From NCBI GenBank assembly GCA_965153455.1, contig OZ234493.1, positions 5,084,001 through 5,148,000 on the forward strand: 64,000 bases of DNA, read 5' to 3'. The position numbers and the translations under genes are program-made. This stretch comes from Sphagnum compactum (taxonomy: Eukaryota; Bryophyta; Sphagnopsida; Sphagnales). The notes beneath the pieces were generated by a model. It was not told where the DNA came from and ran no database searches. It worked only from the letters and a program-made list of their open reading frames with translations. Shown piece by piece: positions 10,969 through 23,760 of the stretch (its first letter is position 1; each line of letters starts with the position of its first letter).

Positions 10969-13890
10969 ATGCAAGGCATGGACAGAAAGTATGATGGCCA
11001 TGCTCGGTGTAAGGTGATCACAACCAAAATCTAGAATAATTTTGAGTCAAACTTTAGGAAGACTCGTAGCTTAAATCAACTGCGTTGTGTGCATGATGAT
11101 TGTGAGAACTTTATGTGCTTTAGCGCTCACAATGAATTATTTTGGTGTGGTGAGTGCATTCATATTCCAATTGTAGGTTAGATGGAACTAACTACATATG
11201 TTCCGTCATTTGGATGCAAATTTTGTCATGCTCCTCCTTTATGTGTTGTTAATTACAATGGGTGAATCTATTATGTTGTGCATAAAATCCAATCCTTCTC
11301 AAGAACGGTGATTCATCTTAAGGTACACAATCATCTTGTTGCAGATGGCAAGTGTAGGGAGTTTGTGGATGAAATTAGAAGGTTGATCGCAGAGGAGGTC
11401 AAATCGCATGCCTAATGCAAAGATATTTGTGAGTTCCCTAAGTGTTAGCAAGACCTTCTTGGCTAGGCATCTATTCGATGATTGTAGTGATGGCATAGTG
11501 GAGCTTTTTAAAGGTGAGTAGTGGGAGCACATATAGGACAAGTTTTGTGAATTGAACTCTCCCAACATTCGTAACCTCATTGCTTCTTTCAAACATCATC
11601 CAAGTGGTGGTTATATTGATAGCATCTTTGAATTGAAGTCCAAGAATTGATATGACTACATTTAAGAATGTTGTTTCCTTGGACAAGTTCTAGGACAAAT
11701 TAAAGGTGTTCATTTTCAAGATGTCCATAAACTCCCAGTGTGGGGAATGGAGCAAGTCTTGTCACACAAATGTAACTTGCAGGGGATTTACAAAATGTTT
11801 GGATCATGTGAAGCATGTGGCTAGTTGGACAATTATGGTTTGTCATGTGTACAATCCAGCCTATTGTGAAATTATGACCATTACGGTTTGTGACATGTAG
11901 TTTGAAGACATGTAGGTTCAACAAGTAATGTGGACAAAACTTAATGACACGATGTTGAAACACAACTTTCCAAAATCAAATTTCAAGGGATTCATGGCTA
12001 ATAGTGCATAATCCAATTAGAACATGGTTATAATTGTTTATGGATTGGGGGACCCCTCTATGAGGATGGTTGATAAGGAGATGCACGTGTCTATTCCACT
12101 AGACTTAATTGCTTAATAAGCACACCAAAATACTGATCAAACCCAAATCGTAAGATCAACACATTGTTCTCTACCACTAGTACAAGGACGCACAATCCGT
12201 TTGGGAGGTTGACAATCTCTATGTTTTAATTTGTTGTTGGTGGCTCTCATCAGGGGCTATTTCTAAGGCAGGTGTCCATGAGCTTGGCAATTGGCTTAAT
12301 TTTTAACATTTTTATGTCAAACAATGGATTCATGGTCCATGTGAGTATTTTGTCTCTCAAAGTTTTTATGACTCTTTTTTGTTTGCATTCAAAACATGAA
12401 TTCCATTTACTTTCTAATCCCATTTTCTCTCTCCAACTTTGTTGTGCCATTTTAAATTTTGCTCAAGTTTTTTTTCCTTTAACCTATAGAAATTCAATGA
12501 TGAAAAGTGGGCGGACATGCCCACTTGTAATCTGGTAGAAATTGTGCATAACATCTAGTTGTAACAATCGGGATAACACGACATTTGTCTATGTACATAT
12601 CGACGTCTGACGACTACATTCATGTTGTCAACAATCTACATTATATAGATAATACTTGTAAGGTGGTCCACTTAATCATAGACTTGATAAAAATGAATTG
12701 TTGTTGAAGAGGGCCTGGAAGGATTGAGTGATCCTGCTAGACTTGCGAGGGCTATAACAATTACACGTTTGGGTCATCTTTCACAAATCGCCTTTCGCAC
12801 CTTGAGGGAGAAGAGGTGTTTGGGTTTGCCAATCGACCTGTTGAGTTTCCTCCTAGTGAAGATGAAGTTTCCCATCATCTTAACTGTGTGAATTTTTCTT
12901 GCCCATGAGTAACCATTCTGGCTGTTGAACCCGATATTGTGGACGATGTACATGTTCAACAACTACCATTTGGTTCCATTAATTTGTTGCTTTTGGTTTT
13001 CAAGGTGGCTTGGAATTGAAGGAAAATATTTGTGTTGATGGTTAGTGGTGTATTGAACGCTACCCACCCAAGTATGCAATTTAATGTTTTGCACTCTAGA
13101 ATACCATGGTGTTCAAATGCAAAGCAAGGATCAACCTTTACAAATTTATAAATGGAACTCATGTTCCATGTTATTTAGGTTTTTGGGTTCAATATCATAG
13201 TGGATCACTTAAACACCATAAGCATTGGTTTTGTCTTGATGATTTGAGCCATTGTGTTAATGGGACAACCCAAAAATTCGCAGTTGTTAGGCCTACAATT
13301 CCAATTATATGGCCCATCCAAGAAAGTACATGCTTGACTCAGAAGGAGGTGACAACTTTAGAAGAGGCAGGGTTTTCCTTTATTTCCTACATAAAAACAA
13401 TGCTTGAAGTCTATTTGGCTTCCCATCTTCTAGTTCAAGCAATTTTATGTACATGCTATGAGTTGCCACAACCTTGTGAGGCCGTTTGATGCATGTTGTT
13501 GACCTATAATTCATGGTGGCAAGAAGGTGAAATGGCCTTCTGTTTTCAAATTAACACACCAACAATTGGGACATTAACATCATACTTCTCCAATGCACTA
13601 TTTTCCCCATTGTTGATGTCCCACCACCTGGGTATGGACAAATTTACACTATTCTTTATGATGACAAACAATATGACATCATTATTGGAAATTTCCTTTG
13701 ATGTTCATGTGTCTACTTTGTGGCAATGTTGGCAACTTCTTTGGGTGGTCGTGACGCATATGTGTAATGTAAACATGTGTATCATGTCTTATAAACGATT
13801 ATGTTCTGTGGGTTCACGGAAAAATTCATTCATTATTGCACATGGAGTCGGGATAAAGTTCAACGTTTGTTAATGCACTCTAAAGCGTTT
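10969..13890 (+). pseudogene. Decayed MULE-type transposase with SWIM-like 3' end
   Basis: In order on the plus strand: a Cys/His segment CVHDDCENFMCFSAHNE followed by FWCGEC and GCKFCHAPPLC; an acidic helical block GKCREFVDEIRRLIAEEV; ELKSKNYDYI-like and FLGQVLGQ; DHVKHVASWTIMVCHVYN with YCEIMTITVCDM (11803-11900); MWTKLNDTMLKHNF and FKGFMANSA (about 11985); KWADMPTCNLVE (about 12507); KHWFCLDDLSHCVNGT with KFAVVRPTIPIIWPI (about 13220-13320); and near 13740-13890 a CKHVYHVL segment resembling the last part of a SWIM zinc finger. This order fits a mutator-like transposase, where a DDE core is followed by SWIM. Stops and frame changes throughout show that it is dead. The family call is by resemblance only; a domesticated FAR1-like gene copy is the alternative. 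Confidence 0.5.
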
Positions 13891-16690
13891 GGATTTTACT
13901 AATAGTACATTACAATTACATTTGCTTCAAATCAATTGTGTTTTTTTCATTCATCAAGCTAGCTGTAATTACTTCAACTATGTAGGAAGTTTAGTTTCTA
14001 ATTATGATTTAATAGTTTTTTCTCCATTGTGTATTATTTCAATAATTCTTATGAGATGTATATGTTCTTTTGTTTTGGTGAATATACATTAGTGGTGTGG
14101 CATCAAAGTATGTGGCTTGAAAAAACTTTATACATTTGATTAACAATAAAATCTTTGACAATCATAACGTGCTTCCTTGTATATATCTTTTTATGTAGAA
14201 TATCGTAGTACCTTGCCATTGTAGCACATGTAACTTGTCAAAGAACTAATTTACATAATTAATTTGAATTCATCAAATATTTTTCAAACATGTAGTTTCC
14301 TATCATTTCAACAATTTTGAAAATATTGAAGTTATCAAATAAGAGCCCTAGATATTTGGAACGCACCAAGAATGATAACATGCATATGTGTATTTTCTTT
14401 TGACTTCAAACTTGCACATAATGCTACTATCAATAGTTATGTTGCTTAAATCCATGTTTATAGTCAATAAATTATTGTTGATTCCACAACAAATCACACA
14501 CGTGACATGACAAAATATTCCATGTCGTGGAATATTTTGCCACATCACATAAAATTTGCCACTTGGAAAATGAATATATTAAAAATATTACATGACATGG
14601 CATGGAATATTCCTTAATATGTCACGGATGTACTTACATGCCACCTTTTAAGTGATGGCCCCCCATTTGATTTTGCCACCCTTTGTTTTAGATTTTTTGG
14701 TGCACCTTTTCAACATTGATTATTATAATGAGGTTTTGGTAACAACCCTTTGAAAGATTTGAAACTACACACCTGGACATGAATATGAATGTGCTTGCTA
14801 TTGATAAGAGCTTTTTCCAAGGCTATTTATGCATCTACTTTAACTTGGGTCTTCAACTTCAATTGAATGGACGGAACATCATGGTTTTCAATCTACCAAT
14901 TCAATTCCTTTGATAATTGGGCATTAGCCAAATTGGGATAAAAATGGGCTTCTTTGTTCTTTTGTCAATGGGACCATTCGGGCACCCTTTAAACTTATGG
15001 TCAAAAAAACATAGTTTACTTGACCATTTCCTTCCTCAAAACACACACTGGAAATCAAAATGATCCTTGTTCCCATTTAATGGGATCACCCACGATAAAA
15101 ATATTTGCAATAGAAGTTCATTATAAAGTTTAAGAATGACCCATTGCTCTATAAATCAAGTAGGTGTTAATGTCACATAGTATTGCAAAGACCCTTCAAA
15201 CCCATTTGTCCCTCCTATTTCCTTTTTTTTGTAACCATATTAGACAAAATATCCAAAATATTAAATTCTTCCAACTCCCATTGGATTTTGTGTTGCTTGT
15301 TATGGCGATTTAAACCCACCACCATGTTAGAAAAACTATCTAACAATTAGTTGTGCAAAATTTTTAATGCAACCTAATGATAAAAACCTTATACATTTTT
15401 TGTTTGTTTGTTTAAGGGCTTCAAATTCCCACAAACTTTCAACCCTTTGTAATACATTCAAAGCTCACAAGTTTGTAACACCAAATCATGGGTTTGCAAC
15501 ATTAGAAATAGTGTTTGACACCCACGTCATCATGACTACGTGTCTCCCGCCAAGTGTTGTTATAGTAGTGATTCCCATGTTGTAGTTCACCCCATGTTAC
15601 ATCGCAAGATTTAGAAGAGGATAATACCTAAATGTGAACACTTAGATGAGCTAATTTTGCATGCATTTAAATGCACACTTGGATCATTATATATTGTGTG
15701 GTGCCCTTCACAAATTGCGACCTTGGTATGCAATATCAAAGACAAATGCAAAAATGTTTTTAAAAACTTTTTCCAAGCATTTATAACAAACTAAAAACAA
15801 AATTTGAAATGAAAACCTAATGGTCTCTTTCAATGGAGATCATTGAAGTTCTACCAAATATTTTTTATCTGGCTAGACCCTAACCAATGACACTTTCACA
15901 AATGTTAACAAATACATTATTATCAAGTTCTAATAATGTATTTGCAACATTTGTGGAAACACACATATAGGAGAAACCTTGGCACAATTCCATGACAACC
16001 AACATTGAACGAACTTACAACAAAATTGAAATTCCTATGTCAACCTTGTGATTCAAGAAAAAACACAAAATCAACAACCACCTAAGGTAGAAAAGTTGTT
16101 CCACCACGAAACTCATAGTAGCATTGAGGTTGTACTCAAGTTGTTGGAGGATCAAAGGTGTTGCAACAAGCACAAAATGGTGGTGCCAAAACACTTACGT
16201 AAAAATGATGTGAAACGGAAACCCTAATGGGTGGAAATGGCATCCCATGGCATGTTGTTTGCATGCATTCCATGATGATGGGGATGGTATGGCAAGTTAC
16301 AAAATGGGCATAACATCCTCATGTTACGCAAAGGACACCCTTGGGACCAGGTTTGGGGGGAAGGGTAATGGGAACGAGTGAGGGCAAAACATGTCAGCCA
16401 GTACTTCTGTACTGGACGCATCAATTTCTTTGGCCTGTTTAATATTTTTCACTGGCTAGGTCTGGAGAAATTAGGTCCGGGAAGTTAGGTCCAGGTCTTC
16501 CCTTTCAAAATAGGTCAAAATGAAATTCTCTGTGTGTTTGCCCTTTAATCTGTTTCTCTCGTCTGTTGTCTGTGTTACTGTGATCAAGGTGGTGTACGGT
16601 TTTGGTGGTAGGTGGGTGGGGGTGAAAAATGTCAATTCCAGTTTCATTGTGCACGGAAAAAGCTCAGAAAATTCACGGCAGAAAGGCCAA
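13891..16690. other. No gene recognised; contains one strong hairpin
   Basis: AT-rich intergenic DNA. The only clear structure is the palindrome at 14508-14542. Toward 16.3 kb the base composition becomes more GC-rich as the OPA3-like gene island approaches. Confidence 0.5.
14508..14542. repeat. Near-perfect 15-bp inverted repeat
   Basis: TGACAAAATATTCCA, a 5-base loop, then TGGAATATTTTGCCA; 14 of 15 positions pair. Related half-sites (GGCAAAATATTCC, GGAATATTCC) occur near 9473, 9527 and 14602, so it may be a relic of a small inverted-repeat element. Confidence 0.6.
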
Positions 16691-17373
16691 ATCCCGGAAA
16701 CCAAAAAGGAATCGCAAAGGAAGAACGCAATCGGTCCCCCCATAGATTCGCAGAACGATCGGGAATGACGGAACGAAGAATGTATCCGGACGCTGATGAA
16801 CGGAGAGAGACGATCGTCGCGGCAGGCAAGGGAAACGAATGATGAGAGAGAGAGAGAGAGAGAGAGAAGGGTGGTGGTGAGGAGAAAACCTAGGGCGCAA
16901 GCAAAGGGTTAGGTTTCCTTAGAGGAGATGGCGGACGGACTACGCTGTTGCTGTCGCTTCCCCTTCCTCCCCCCTTTGACAGATAGGTGTACGCATATGT
17001 AGCCTTCAAGAGATCCAGAACTTTCCAGAGAGCTTGCTTTACTCTGCTTCTTCTTGCGATAGAGTGGAAGCAGTGGTGGCGGACTAATAAGAAAGTGGCG
17101 GGGTTTGCAGGGACGAGTGTTTCTTCATCATGTTCTCGATCCCGTGTTGTTGTTGGATGTTATCCGCTTGATGTCTACGTAGATTCGTATTCTTTTGGAG
17201 CTGGAATTGCACTTACTGAGAAGAGGCTTCTCTTTTTCCTTGGTGAAACAAACAGTCGTGTCATGATGATGATGCCGCAGCAGCAGAAAAGCTTGAGGGT
17301 TAGAAAGGTTTAGGAACTAACCGCAGGGAAAAAGGATACAAGAAGCGAGAGAAAAACCACAGGGACAGACGGG
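16690..17373 (+). promoter_or_regulatory. Likely promoter and 5' leader of the OPA3-like gene
   Basis: This stretch is clearly richer in G and C than its surroundings and includes a (GA)12 tract at 16844-16867, a common feature of plant core promoters and leaders. I see no convincing TATA box close to the gene. An ATG-started ORF of 108 codons (16987-17313) ends 60 bases before the OPA3 start. It is repetitive (ATG runs, CAG runs) and resembles no known protein, so it is treated as leader sequence or a possible upstream ORF. The exact transcription start cannot be read from the sequence. Confidence 0.45.
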
Positions 17374-18776
17374 ATGATATTGCCGTTCGCAAAGCTTGGT
17401 ACGCTAGTCTTGAGGACGTTGAGCAAGCCCTTGGCTACGCGGTTGAAGCAGCAGGCGGCACACCATCCTCGGTTCCGTGAAATCATCATCAATTTTGCTC
17501 AGGTGTATGCTGCTGCTTCCTTTCTTTAATTTGGCATTGCATCGCTTCTTTCTTGCACCTGCCAATCACCAGGGCTATGTCTTTAATTGTTCATACTCTC
17601 TCCAGACATTGCCTCTTCTGAAGTGAATCATGACAGAGTTCTTCTGTGTGGAATTCTGAAGTTCCTGCGGTTGGAGACTCTCTTGTTCCATTATTGGGTA
17701 TAAGCTCTCTTAGGATGGGCTTGTTGTTTGTTTCTCCTGCTTTGTAAGCTTTTGTCTGCTCCAGAAGAGAATTATTGTTGGGCTTCAGAATTTTTGAAGG
17801 ATTCTCTGTCTCTGAGAATTTCACTGCTCCAGTGTCACTCGGTCTGTAGATAGCCTGGAATTGCCAGACCAATAAACTGATGGAGTTGAGAAAGCACATT
17901 TTGAACTTCAATCTGACATTTTGCTGTATGATGATCAATCTTGGAAGTACAAATCTTGGTCTGATGCAGTGCAGAAACCCATTTATCTTTGCTATCGTGT
18001 AGCTGGACTGGTACAACAGTTTATTTGGTTTTCTTGACGGGGTCAAGCCATCCAAGGTTGCAAAGTCTTGTATTGATACTAAGAGGCGGGCATTCTAGAG
18101 GTGCAGTCAAATCACAGGTTCCAGGTGAATTTGCAAAGGCGAATCTATGGCCATGCTACTGATGTTGAGATTCGACCTCTGAATGAAGAAAAGGCTGTAC
18201 AGGCAGCTTCAGATTTTCTTGGAGAAGCATTTATTTTCTCGGTAATCATTAAGCCATCAAGTCTGCCTGCTGAACTTGTTGTTTGTGTTCCTCAGCCTCC
18301 AGAGCATTACAAACTAGTCTGAGGAATTGCTAAGTTGCCATTCAGTCTTCTGGCAGGTTGGAGGAGCTGTTGTGATATTTGAAGTCTCACGGAGTGCTTT
18401 ATCTGAAGCTCGGAAGGAGGAATTCCGCAAGAAAGAGTTATTGGTAAATATGTCCTCTAGCTTTCTGTGGGTTTTGTGCTGTCTGCTCAGAAAGGCCATA
18501 AGTTTCTGTTGACAACCATCTACTTTGTAAGTTGGGATTTTGAATCAGATTTGTTTTGATTACCAGGATCTGCGGCACAGAGATGAGATTGTAGCACAAG
18601 AGCTTGATTCATTGCGGCAGCGGTTGGACGAATTGGAGAAAGCAGTCAGAGGACGAGGTTTTGCAAGTTGGAAACTACCAGGCCTATCCCATGGTGAAAT
18701 CCATGGTGAAGAGAAACAACCATCACGACCTTTGTTTGCGGAACCTTCCCCTGAGACAGCTCCAACCACTGTTTAA
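17374..18776 (+). CDS. OPA3-like mitochondrial membrane protein, four exons
   Basis: Exons 17374-17502, 18107-18241, 18357-18443 and 18567-18776 join in frame to 186 codons. All three introns (604, 115, 123 bp) start with GT and end with AG and fall between codons. The protein begins MILPFAKLGTLVLRTLSKPL, typical of plant OPA3-like proteins, where a hydrophobic, basic N-terminus targets mitochondria. It continues with HHPRFREIIINFAQ, RRIYGHATDVEIRPLNEEKA (family core), DFLGEAFIFSVGGAVVIFEV (glycine-rich hydrophobic segment, probable membrane insertion), then a charged coiled coil SEARKEEFRKKELL and LRQRLDELEKAV, and a divergent proline-rich tail. The OPA3 family is tied to mitochondrial shape and lipid metabolism in animals; its plant role is poorly defined. 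There are no internal stops and all splice sites are canonical, so it is probably functional. It has no gene neighbours within several kb. Confidence 0.95.
17885..18037 (+). other. Protein-like 50-codon stretch inside intron 1 of the OPA3-like gene
   Basis: One intron frame is open for 50 codons before TGA at 18035-18037, with protein-like composition: HFELQSDILLYDDQSWKYKS then WSDAVQKPIYLCYRVAGLVQ. Intron 1 (604 bp) is much longer than the other two, so a piece of another gene or element may have landed in it. The opposite strand also has a 154-codon ORF across 17591-18055, but its composition is less convincing. I cannot identify the source. A cassette exon is unlikely because the OPA3 core is complete without it. 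Confidence 0.3.
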
Positions 18777-20639
18777 ACACATTCCTGTTCATGGAGATTA
18801 ACACAACAAAATTTCCATAAGATTGGATACCTTTTTGAATTTGAATGAGATGATTAAAAATACCATGAATTTTAGATGAATATGTCACTGTGAGGTTTGT
18901 GCACATTATTATATTCTTATCAGCACATCTGTCAGGGAATGAAGTAAGCGGAGATAGTGGCAGTAGTCCACTGTCATTTCATTAGGAATGGGAAGGTCTG
19001 CTACTTTGTGACTGGCGATTGCCACAATATCACTGCACTTGCTCTTGTTGGTTTGTTAACCGTCTTGTTAAACAGGGGTTATAGGATTAGTGTATAAAAT
19101 ATTCACAAACACACAGGGTCCTTGGTGTAGGCTTGAGTGTAGGTGTGAAGAAAAAACTCTTACCAATGAGATTCTTAGAAAGGTTGAGGTGGATTGTTTT
19201 TCTGAGTTATCTTGAGTGAACTAACAGCCAAATATGCAAATAGGATTTTATAGGTTTCAGAGAATTCCAATGACCAATTGGAGTTCCTGAATAGTGGTGT
19301 TTTTTTCAATCTATGTGAGAATAGGGTAATTTATAGGAGTGACAAAATACTCTTTCACGCCAATGATATTCTTAGAATTGGAGATGAAACAGCAGCGAAT
19401 GGCCACTGCCACAAAACTTTGTTTCTTGTCTTGCTGTCTTGCTTTGCAATACTCTTGCAAAGTGACCTCTTGAAATGTTGCAAAACGAGCTCCTCAAATG
19501 ATTGTTAATTTTGGGCATTAACTTTGCAGAATAGCTTAAGACTGGTTTCCTGTGTGGGAGGGAGGTGCATTCCATGGCTTTGTGTGGATGGCAGATCAAT
19601 GATTTAGATGGTTGATAGGAAACAAGTCCTGTAACTTACACATACATGATCTGGATTGGAGAAAAAATACCAGTATGGATTTCTAGATTGGAGAATTTTA
19701 GAATGATGGAACTTGAATGCCTATTTCACATCAATGCTCAACTTTGGATGAACTGTGGTATTGGATGAAGTTGGCAGCACGATTCGCAAGCTCACTTGAT
19801 TATTTGTGGAAGCAGCAAGGAACCTTCACCACAGCCATTTGAACACCATGCATAATTAAAGCAGGTGGATAGAAGGTACATGTTGAATAAAGTAGAGGGA
19901 TAAAGCAGCAGAAAAAGGTTATTTTTCGTATTCTTGGTTTGCACATGAAGCATGCAACTAAGAACAGTACATCTCTCACCCCTCAGTTTCTTGAATTTTT
20001 GGTAGTTTGTGGTCAATGTGAGCATTCCTGCTTTCTACTGGCATAGGACTGTTGGAAACGTTTATAGGCAGGTGGCTTTCTGGTTGCTGGTAGCATGTTG
20101 GAGCAAAGTGTCCAACAAATTATGGACATAGGTGGAGGAAAATCCAGGACCCAAACATGTGGTTTCTCAATATCTCCATGGAATGTGGAGTGGTGTGGAT
20201 TATAGGCTCTTTCTTTGGCCTGCCTCTGCCAATGCTGATCTTCAAAGCTTTCTCCTGTTAAACTGTCAATCTACAAGAGGAAGTGGATTGGTGATAGGTG
20301 GTTAAGCCTTCATGAATGTTGACCATTGATTGGGCATGCTTTACAGTTGATCAATCTTTAAATGGGACTAATTAATGGCCAGAGTGAACCAGCCCCCATG
20401 ACTGCACCAGTTGGCCGTTCTGTCCATAGGATGGGCTGGATGATTCGCCTCTTTTTCATTCATCTCTTTATCTTATGTTAACCAACATTCTACCACAATC
20501 AATCTTTTTTGGCTGCTGACCTTTGATCATTTTATTTTTTCATTGCCAATTTTTTTCCAACCTTGACCTCCATACTACCCACCCACCTAGCTACTCTACT
20601 AACCTAAATCTTAGCCCTGCCTATGAACTAACAATTACT
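18777..20639. other. 3' flank of the OPA3-like gene, no further gene seen
   Basis: Composition stays mixed to about 20.4 kb and then turns AT-rich. No canonical AATAAA was noted close after the stop. A segment near 19250 (TTTTATAGGTTTCAGAGAAT and GACCAATTGGAGTTCC) resembles the region before 8320, suggesting a shared dispersed repeat. Confidence 0.4.
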
Positions 20640-21125
20640 TACCTTAGCAAAACTCTTATTTCCTCTTGGTTAAACATATATTTCTTCTTGGCTAAACTTC
20701 TATCTCTTGACAAAACCTATATATTTTATTGCCTAAATTTCTATCTCTTGGCTAACCTATACATTTTATAGGCTAACTTATATTTCTTGGCTAAACCTGT
20801 ATTTCTTTTTTACTAAACTTTTATCTTTTGGTTAAACGTATATTCTTTTTGGTTAAACTTATTTTTTTGGCTAAACTTCTATCTCTTGGTTAAACCTATA
20901 TATCTTACTGGCTAACTTCTAATTCTTGGCTAAACTTATATTTTTGGGTTAAACTTATATCCCTTTGCAAAACCTATATATCTTCTTAGTTCAAATTATT
21001 TTTCTTAGCTAAACCTATATTTCTTTTTGGTTAAATTTATATCTTTTGGCTAAACCTATATTTCTTCTTGGCTAAACTTCTATTTCTTGGCAAAATCTAT
21101 GTATCTTATTGGTTAAACTTCTACC
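20640..21125. repeat. Minisatellite, about 20-22-bp unit
   Basis: Degenerate copies of CTTGGCTAAACCTATATTTC follow one another for nearly 500 bp, with variants such as CTTCTATCTCTTGGTTAAAC. Drift between units is moderate. Several short ORFs across it are by-products of the repeat. Confidence 0.75.
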
Positions 21126-22194
21126 TAATTCTTATTCTAGAAATTAATTTAAAAAGTAGATAAATTTTTCAGTGATGCCACTTTAATTATTTGCAAAACA
21201 TCTATTTATTGGCAAAACCTACCTACCCCACGTCATCATACCTACCTATGCACTTGCAAATCGTGGATTTCGATTGCAAAAATTATAATGTAATTATGGG
21301 TATTGCAATTGTGAAAATTCTTTTGTTGGCAGTCCTTTACTTCCACTTTGGACCATTTAATGCAAAATGTACTTAAAATTAATTATGGAATAGGCTTGAT
21401 AAATTTAGAGTTAAAAAAAGACATCAAACATTTATGAATATTTGCACAATTTTTAATACTAATCAAAATCAATCCTAGGTTGGATTTTAGGGGGGAAATT
21501 TGGCCAAATCTCCATGTATAAATACTTGCAACAAGATTCAGTTTATCTCTTTTGAAGGTGAATGAAAAAAGTCTCAAGTTGGGCCCTCAAGTTGAAGTGA
21601 CCACATTAAAGGTAAAAGAATAAACTCTTATTTCATTCATTTAATTTATTTTTTTCATTATGTTTCAATTTTAATTCATCATTCATTCCTAGAAGATTAT
21701 TTTGTATGGCATTTGTATATGTTTATATAGTTATTAACTTTTATGACATTTACCATTAAATTTTTTAAAGTTTCTATATAAATATTTTGGGGTAATTAGT
21801 TTTAAACTCTAAGGTTAATGCTTCCATTCATCATAAATTTTAATTGATTAATTTTAAAATTCAAAACATAGTTGTTATAAATGTTTTTTGTATTCCATTT
21901 GTAGTTTTGTTTGTAATCATTAGGTTGAGAACATTTACCATTAGGATTATTTGAGGTTTTAAGTTTAAAGTTTAATGAAATGTGTGTTGATTTATTTAGG
22001 TCGTGTTTTCAAATCAAGATACAACTCCTTTGAATGTTATATCATCCTTTAACATCAACGATGTGATATTTTTTCTTAATCATTTTTTAATTTTTGTATT
22101 GTTTTGTTCCTAATTTAAGGAAATCAATCTCCTTGGATGGTTTTAATACGGTCATCAAATTCCACTAAGAGTGTTCCATGTTTGATATATGGAT
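21126..22194. other. AT-rich sequence, no gene recognised
   Basis: No conserved coding, repeat or RNA signature found. Confidence 0.5.
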
Positions 22195-22770
22195 TCAACA
22201 TTTTGGCCTCCCATAAATAGTGTGGATTTAGGGTCATAATGCCAATATTGCATTTTGCCACTCACATACAGTGTGCATCTATAAATTATTATGCAGGTAT
22301 TGCATTTCCTTCTCCCATATATAGTGCGGATTAAGGTCATAATGTGGGTATTACATTTTGCCCCCACATATAGTTTGCATCCTTAAATTGTCATGCAAAT
22401 ATTACGTTTCCATTTCACATATATAGTGTGGATTAGGGTCATAATGTGGGTATTGCACTTTACCCCCATATACAATGTGCATCTTTAAATTGTCATGTAA
22501 GTATTGCATTTAGGGCTCCCACATATAGTGTGGATTAAGGTCATAATGTGGGTATTGCATTTTACCCCGATATACAATGTGCATCTTTAAATTGTCATGC
22601 AGGTATTGCATTTAAGGCTCCACATATAGTATGGATTAAAGTCGTAATGTGGGTATTGCATTTTTCCCCGATATACAGTGTCCATCATTAAATTGTCATG
22701 TAGGTATTACATTTCTTTCTTCCATAAGTAGTGCAATTTGTTAACTATCATGTGGGTATTACATTTAGAT
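22195..22770. repeat. Tandem repeat, period about 102 bp, about 5.5 copies
   Basis: The marker block GTGTGGATTAAGGTCATAAT recurs at 22220, 22324, 22426, 22528 and 22629, giving steps of 104, 102, 102 and 101 bp. The second half of each unit carries a TTAAATTGTCATGYAGGTAT block. Copies are closely similar, so the expansion is fairly recent compared with other arrays here. Confidence 0.85.
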
Positions 22771-23760
22771 TATCCATAGATAATATGGGTTTAAAATAGA
22801 CTTACGAGTATTGCAATTAAAAATTTATAATTATCATATTTTTTCATACTTAACATTTAGGGTATTATGTGCATGATAGTATAGGGTTTAAATGAGGGAT
22901 ACAAATCAAGTACTTGGAACATGTACATTTGCATTAATATTGAATATGACATTTAACATGTAATTCAACATATTGCATATAAAGTTTTGGACATTAACAT
23001 CAATTTATTGTCTTTTCTTGTACAATCAGCTCAAGGCATAGTTTCAAACATGGGTTGTGCTTCAAAATAATAGGATAGTCCTCACTGAAAAGCTTTTTGC
23101 AGATTGTGATTAACTTACAAATGTAGCATTGGCAAACCATTAATCAAGGGTGGGATAAACAACTTAATGCACAAGGGGGAACCATTGAATGTGTTGCAAA
23201 AGTCAATTTCTCTTTGGCCTCTTCTAGCTGCACATAATGTTTAGTATTATGACAATGGATAGCAATGCAACTACTAAAAAAACTACAAGGTTTGACTAGT
23301 TGCCCTTTAGCATTTACTTTTGTGCACATCATCATGGAGTAAATGCCCATGTAGTTTAATACACACCTACATTAGCCACAAAACAAATATGATATCCCAA
23401 AGGACAATATCATGTGTAGTAAACATTTCTGATGTTTCTAATTCAACATTCCTATTTCATGGAACACCACAACACAAAACATATGTTCAATATTATTTAC
23501 AATTACCTTTGATAGTTCAGAAAGAAATAAAATATCAAGACATTTATTTATAACAAGAACAATAGTTTATTCCAGTAAGAACAATGAGAGGATGTTAAGT
23601 TTTTTGTATAGTTTTCACAAACATACCACCAAGAGCAAGATAAAGCAGGGGTTATCTTCTGTGCTAATCAAAAGAATGCACACGAAACCAAAATGGTACT
23701 TCCTAAATGGTCCAAGTTGTAGTTGTTGAATCATAAATCGTAGAAAACATTATCTTCTTT
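22771..23760. other. No gene recognised
   Basis: AT-rich sequence with only short ORFs. The end near 23760 adjoins the 3' flank shared by the two clathrin copies. Confidence 0.4.

Noticed and set aside
16987-17313. 108-codon ORF just upstream of the OPA3-like start
   Set aside because: It has ATG and CAG runs, no family resemblance, and lies in the probable leader; treated as untranslated sequence or a possible upstream ORF.
17591-18055. 154-codon minus-strand ORF in OPA3 intron 1
   Set aside because: Opposite to the gene, no recognised motif, and the plus-strand frame in the same place is more protein-like.
20640-22770. CRISPR-like array
   Set aside because: Repeats are contiguous tandem units without unique spacers, and the sequence is plant nuclear DNA.
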